A DNA stretch of 35,410 nucleotides. It comes from Lentisphaeria bacterium (GTDB lineage: Bacteria > Verrucomicrobiota > Lentisphaeria > Victivallales > UBA1829). This document shows, one piece after another, positions 32,864 to 35,410 of this stretch (the stretch's first letter is position 1; each line of letters opens with the position of its first letter). The notes under the pieces are model-generated. The model was not told the DNA's origin, did no database searches, and worked only from the letters and a program-made list of their open reading frames with translations. The stretch lies in the NCBI GenBank assembly GCA_017503375.1, contig JAFVTF010000043.1:1-35410 (forward strand), in the 5' to 3' direction. The translations under genes and the position numbers were made by a program.

Positions 32864-34033
32864 ATGAGTATTCTGAAACAATGGCGTCAGCTTCTGGAAG
32901 ATGAATTGACCGGGAATGTGATACCTTTCTGGATCAAGTACAGTATAGACCGTGAATACGGAGGCTATTTGACATGTCTTGACCGGACCGGACAGGTTTA
33001 TGACGGACAGAAACAGATGTGGATGCAATGGCGGGAAGTCTATATGTTTGCCGCATTGTACAACAGTCAATTCGGCAAGCCGGAATATCTGACTTATGCA
33101 GAAGAAGGATACGATTTTCTCTGCCGGTGCGGTCTCATGAAAAATGGTAATTTTGCCTATCTGCTTGACCGGAAAGGGAATATTATTTCCGGCGGAATCG
33201 GCTGGGCGGAGGTTTTTACCGGAAGTTTTTCAGCCATTGCCGCTGCGGAGTTATATTCAGCAACAGGCAAAAAGGAATATGAAAAAGAAGCATTCCGTTC
33301 TTATCAGATCTACCGGAATGCGATTACAGCGGCACAGGAAAATGCAGTTTATCACAGGCTGGCTCATGTGATGATAGAGTTGAATGTTCTTATGGTCCTA
33401 AAGCGAGCCTTCGGTGAAAAAATTTCCCGTACGGATATTGATAAATGTATAGAGGGAATGTTCCGTTTTTACAATCCGGAGTTCGGAGTATTTTTTGAGA
33501 ATATCTTTGCGGATGGAACCTTTGATCTGGATTCTCAGGAAGGGCGTTTCACCAATCCGGGACATTCCCTGGAAGGTCTTGCATTTCTTTTGGAAGAATT
33601 GCGTTTGAGAGGTTATGATAAAGATCCTGTTGCTGCGAAATATCTTCCGGAAGTTCTGGATGCAGTAACAACATCGTTCCGTTATGGCTGGGATGATGAA
33701 CAGGGCGGGATCTGGTATTTCAAAGATGTATTGGGAAAACCTGTTGAAAAACATGAATTCATGCTGAAAGCCTGGTGGCCGCAGAACGAAACAGCGACTG
33801 CACTTCTCAGAGCATACGAGGCAAGCGGAGATCAGAAATATTTTGAAATGTTTGAGCAGGTTGAGAATTATGCGTGGGAACATCTTCGTGATCCGGAATA
33901 TCCGGAATGGTATGCTTATGCGGCGGTAGATGGCAGGCAGGTTCATTCTTATAAAGGCAGCCGCTTCAAAGGCTTTTCCATTTGCCCCGGCATCTGCTTG
34001 ATTGTATCAATACACTGGATCGTTTGGCTCTGA
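32864..34033 (+). CDS. AGE-family epimerase/isomerase with C-terminal frameshift
   Basis: This is an N-acylglucosamine 2-epimerase-superfamily (alpha/alpha)6 barrel, as in cellobiose or mannobiose 2-epimerases and mannose isomerases. Visible are WREVYMFAALYN, NPGHSLEGLAFLLEE (first catalytic His) and AWWPQNETATALL. As read, it ends with GFSICPGICLIV. Adding one base in the T4 run at 33974-33977 gives GFFHLPRHLLDC... ending at 34038, the normal family tail whose HLPR-type motif carries the second catalytic His. So the gene is frameshifted near its end (or the base call is wrong), and the 389-residue product would lack that His. The neighbouring GH113-like mannanase suggests mannobiose or a related sugar as substrate. 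AAAGGAAA precedes the ATG. Confidence 0.85.
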   Translation: MSILKQWRQLLEDELTGNVIPFWIKYSIDREYGGYLTCLDRTGQVYDGQKQMWMQWREVYMFAALYNSQFGKPEYLTYAEEGYDFLCRCGLMKNGNFAYLLDRKGNIISGGIGWAEVFTGSFSAIAAAELYSATGKKEYEKEAFRSYQIYRNAITAAQENAVYHRLAHVMIELNVLMVLKRAFGEKISRTDIDKCIEGMFRFYNPEFGVFFENIFADGTFDLDSQEGRFTNPGHSLEGLAFLLEELRLRGYDKDPVAAKYLPEVLDAVTTSFRYGWDDEQGGIWYFKDVLGKPVEKHEFMLKAWWPQNETATALLRAYEASGDQKYFEMFEQVENYAWEHLRDPEYPEWYAYAAVDGRQVHSYKGSRFKGFSICPGICLIVSIHWIVWL

Positions 34034-34062
34034 AATAACATTTTATATAAAGGATTTTTTAC

Positions 34063-35145
34063 ATGGACAAGACAAAATGCTGCATTCCTGAAAAATTTGC
34101 AAACCATCCGCTTTTCAATGAATTGCATTGCGGAGTGAACTTTGGATTTCTTGCAAAACGCGGTTATTATTCCCGTGAAGACATCAAAAAACAGCCGGAA
34201 CTGATGCGAAAAGCCGGGGTGAACTGGTGTATTCTCAATGCAAACCTCTGTCAGCAGGCATTTCATACGACGAAAGTTTTTCTTGACTTTAATTATTCTT
34301 CCAGTGAAATTGAATTGACCGAGATTGCGAAGCGGCTTCATGATAATGGGATCCGCGTGATTCTGAAACCCTGTCTGACTTTGCTTGATGGTGCTTGGAT
34401 GGGAACCGTTAATTTTCCATCCAGCGTTCAGATCGAAGGCGTGAAAAAGGATTACTGGTCAGAATGGTTTACATCTTTTACAGAAAGTGCAAAATATTTT
34501 TCAGAGTTTGCGGAAAAAAATCAGCTTGAAGGCTATATTGCCGGAGCAGAATATTTAGGAACGGAATGGCGGGATGCACAGTGGCGGGAAGTCCTTTCTG
34601 AAATCCGGAAGATTTACTCCGGTCCTGTCACGTACGAGTTCACCTTTGACTCACGGAAGAAATATGAACTGAAATGGTTTGAGGAACTGGATTTTCTCTC
34701 TTACAGTTATTATCCTCCCGCATGCAACAGAACATGGCCGCTGGAAGAATTCAAAAATGCTCCGTCTTACACGGTGGAACAGATGGTCGAATATCTGAAA
34801 CCACGCCGGGAACGGATCAAATCGATTTGCGAACGGTTCGGGAACAAACCCATTGCCTTTACCGAATTGGGAACCCGTTCTGCTCATGGCTGTATTGCAG
34901 TACCCTGTGATTTCCGGACAGAAACCTGGTATGACGGAGAAGAACAGGCAAATTATATGGAGGCGATTTTCCAGACATTCCATGACATTCCGCAATGGAT
35001 GGGGCTTTACTGGTGGAAATGGGATGAAACCCAGCACCGTCCGCATTATCATACGGATCCGCGTGGAGATAAAGGATTCACCTTTGCCGGAAAACCCGCT
35101 GAAGCAGTCCTGAAAAAATGGTTCAGAAGTTTCAAAAATCAGTAA
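34063..35145 (+). CDS. GH113-like beta-mannanase
   Basis: This 360-residue protein has no signal peptide, so it is presumably intracellular. The TIM barrel carries GAEYLGTEWRD (Glu163, candidate acid/base) and IAFTELGTRSA (Glu268, candidate nucleophile), with LYWWKWDETQ on the last strand. This matches the GH113 pattern of clan-A mannanases. It lies 24-29 bases after the AGE-family gene and is probably co-transcribed. Mannan-oligosaccharide cleavage followed by epimerisation is a plausible pathway. Substrate assignment is family-level only. Confidence 0.75.
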   Translation: MDKTKCCIPEKFANHPLFNELHCGVNFGFLAKRGYYSREDIKKQPELMRKAGVNWCILNANLCQQAFHTTKVFLDFNYSSSEIELTEIAKRLHDNGIRVILKPCLTLLDGAWMGTVNFPSSVQIEGVKKDYWSEWFTSFTESAKYFSEFAEKNQLEGYIAGAEYLGTEWRDAQWREVLSEIRKIYSGPVTYEFTFDSRKKYELKWFEELDFLSYSYYPPACNRTWPLEEFKNAPSYTVEQMVEYLKPRRERIKSICERFGNKPIAFTELGTRSAHGCIAVPCDFRTETWYDGEEQANYMEAIFQTFHDIPQWMGLYWWKWDETQHRPHYHTDPRGDKGFTFAGKPAEAVLKKWFRSFKNQ

Positions 35146-35181
35146 GATGTTCTCATAAATCAAAATAAAGGAATCGAGAAT

Positions 35182-35289
35182 ATGAAGCAGAAATTGTTTA
35201 CGTTGATTGAGTTGCTTGTTGTAATTGCAATAATCGCAATACTTTCACGCTCAAAAAACTCATTTTTTCTGCTGTTTTCTGCCATTTGA
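35182..35289 (+). pseudogene. Truncated third pseudopilin start
   Basis: An ATG with an AAGG site opens a 35-residue frame that starts as a prepilin signal ([16 protein letters not shown]). It then switches abruptly to SRSKNSFFLLFSAI and stops, where intact copies continue [12 protein letters not shown]. The break lies at about 35245. It is either a recombination remnant or disrupted by an AT-rich insertion running off the window. It follows the mannanase gene as the pilins precede the giant proteins, suggesting a third module was here. Confidence 0.75.
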
Positions 35290-35410
35290 GTATTTTCTTT
35301 TTTTAGAGAAAAGTACATTACAATCAAAAACGAGATGTTACCTTGTTTTGAAAATTACTTCAAACAAGATTAGACTTTGTCTTATTACAACAAACATCAT
35401 TACAGAATTA
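35290..35410. other. AT-rich intergenic end of window
   Basis: No coding frame is seen. An imperfect inverted repeat TTGTTTTGAA/TTCAAACAA lies near 35343-35369. The composition is more AT-rich than the rest of the window. Confidence 0.4.

Noticed and set aside
33962..34038. Programmed -1 frameshift in the AGE-family gene
   Set aside because: The context GGC TTT TCC is not a proper slippery heptamer (slippage would mispair at C), and no strong downstream structure is evident; mutation or sequence error is simpler.

Overview
The window most likely comes from a Lentisphaerota bacterium (Victivallales-like, probably gut-associated). This is inferred from the protein content; no rRNA or marker gene fixes the taxon. 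The clearest signs are pseudopilin-like secreted proteins with an [16 protein letters not shown] start and an H-X9-DG box, placed next to large secreted glycan-active enzymes. A pyrophosphate-dependent phosphofructokinase, GatCA and a LacI-type regulator among glycoside hydrolases fit the same picture. By eye the base composition is moderate, and intergenic DNA is AT-rich.

Positions 1-18300 are mostly housekeeping. A repeat-rich intergenic patch (1-440) contains a MITE-like inverted-repeat element and a hairpin/tandem repeat. On the minus strand follow a small membrane protein (450-1205) and a tightly coupled operon pfp-gatC-gatA-(Cys-less thioredoxin-like/TPR)-(WaaP-like kinase) (6879 down to 1319). 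On the plus strand are a membrane-anchored kinase-like protein whose HRD motif reads HRS, a YchJ-type SEC-C protein, a YhcH-family protein, an RdgC-like protein, an NfeD-like membrane protein, TsaE, a small secreted protein, rpsB-tsf, and a GH63-like hydrolase. The minus-strand pair aguB-aguA (agmatine to putrescine) closes this half.

Positions 18500-35410 form a glycan-utilisation island on the plus strand. It contains an SGNH esterase, then a module of pseudopilin, a 1366-residue secreted multidomain hydrolase and a truncated GH28. A second module follows: pseudopilin, a 1330-residue secreted DUF6067-like protein and a DUF4434-like protein. Next come a LacI regulator, an orphan cellulase-N-terminal-type Ig-like secreted protein (minus strand), an AGE-family epimerase with a C-terminal frameshift, a GH113-like mannanase, and a broken third pseudopilin.

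Three promoters in the island share TTTGACAAACG(T/A)TTG placed 17 bp before TATATT. In two of them a perfect 12-bp palindrome lies over the spacer, as expected for a LacI-type operator. The two modules share a nearly identical ~257-bp promoter/leader/pilin-start block, and the second copy interrupts the GH28 gene. The most interesting hypothesis is a regulon of pseudopilin plus giant secreted hydrolase modules that multiply by recombination at this promoter/leader block.
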